Shown here piece after piece: positions 21,045-21,319 of a DNA stretch of 21,319 nucleotides. Both the position numbers and the translations under genes were made by a program. The stretch's first letter is position 1; each line of letters starts with the position of its first letter. The DNA is taken from contig LSSN01002875.1 of assembly GCA_001970855.1 (NCBI GenBank), positions 1 through 21,319 on the forward strand. The letters are read 5' to 3'. Source of the DNA: Smittium culicis (lineage: Eukaryota; Kickxellomycota; Harpellomycetes; Harpellales; Legeriomycetaceae). The notes under the pieces were generated by a model that did no database searches, had not been told where the DNA came from, and saw only the letters and a program-made list of their open reading frames with translations.

Positions 21045-21319
21045 AACTATAAAAGGAGAAAAAAAAGCGTAAAGTAACTATTTAATCAAAAAAATTTCAT
21101 CTATTTTCACAGTTTTTTTTAGTATTGTATGATTAAATCTCAGAAAACGAAAATGTGTTATAATATACTAAAATTCATTTAATATAATAATAAATATCTA
21201 TATTTATAATTATATTATTTCTATTAATATTACTATATGAATTATATGGATAAATTTATAAGTCATAAAAATTAGCTCAATTATTTCATACTTTATTTTT
21301 TTCCATGCCTCATACAGTT

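Larger units (their letters stand above)
15540..21319. other. AT-rich gene-free stretch
   Basis: About 5.8 kb rich in A/T runs and dense stops, with no recognisable intact protein, tRNA or rRNA. The first few hundred bases should hold the promoter of the Mid1-like gene. Local features include a G7 run (15807–15813), an 11-bp-period ATATTTTTAAT tandem near 17550–17570, a foldable GC island at 17679–17734, and short direct repeats listed separately. The final bases end without any visible gene start. Confidence 0.6.

Noticed and set aside
1..21319. tRNA, rRNA or CRISPR features
   Set aside because: I looked for T-arm-like GGTTCRANYCC segments, conserved rRNA stretches and regularly spaced repeats and found none; the few TTCGA matches lack an acceptor stem partner.

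Overview
This is a eukaryotic, almost certainly fungal, nuclear window. It is very AT-rich and gene-poor: three protein genes occupy the middle, about 8.2–15.5 kb. They are flanked by about 8.2 kb on the left and 5.8 kb on the right that are strongly AT-rich, broken by stops in every frame, and show no recognisable intact gene. The fungal call rests on two families. One is a CBS-CBS-PB1 protein with a C-terminal membrane anchor, the Mug70-like family known from fission yeast and other fungi. The other is a Mid1/Yam8-type stretch-activated Ca2+ channel subunit. Both minus-strand genes need short introns of about 50–101 nt, with TTAAC/CTAAC-like branch sites about 27–34 nt before the acceptor. 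The exact lineage cannot be fixed from the sequence; an AT-rich early-diverging or Taphrinomycotina-like fungus would fit.

Layout. 1–2330 is AT-rich DNA with a few decayed open stretches and a short GGTAAA repeat. 2335–3310 (minus) is a decayed Tc1/mariner-type transposase that can be followed from its N-terminal helix-turn-helix region to its C-terminus through many stops and frame changes. 3311–8260 is AT-rich, gene-free DNA with several small inverted repeats, densest near 5.6–6.1 kb. 8261–10054 (plus) is an intronless 597-residue CBS/PB1 membrane-anchored protein. It converges on 10447–11291 (minus), a two-exon gene for a 248-residue coiled-coil protein that I cannot place in a family. 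11292–12793 is intergenic and holds a small GC-rich hairpin island and a strong 13-bp hairpin. 12794–15539 (minus) is a four-exon Mid1-like gene of about 837 residues. 15540–21319 is AT-rich DNA with one compact GC-rich foldable element at 17679–17734, a possible small spliced ORF near 16.3–16.6 kb and a few short repeats.

The three genes do not form an obvious pathway. The Mid1-like protein should act at the plasma membrane or ER with the Cch1 channel in calcium entry. The CBS/PB1 protein is probably a membrane-anchored ligand-sensing or scaffold protein. The coiled-coil protein is of unknown role. I found no clear new multi-gene system. The best items for follow-up are the unplaced coiled-coil gene, the enlarged Mid1 with its C-terminal hydrophobic segment, the transposon relic, and two GC-rich foldable islands that may be non-coding RNAs.
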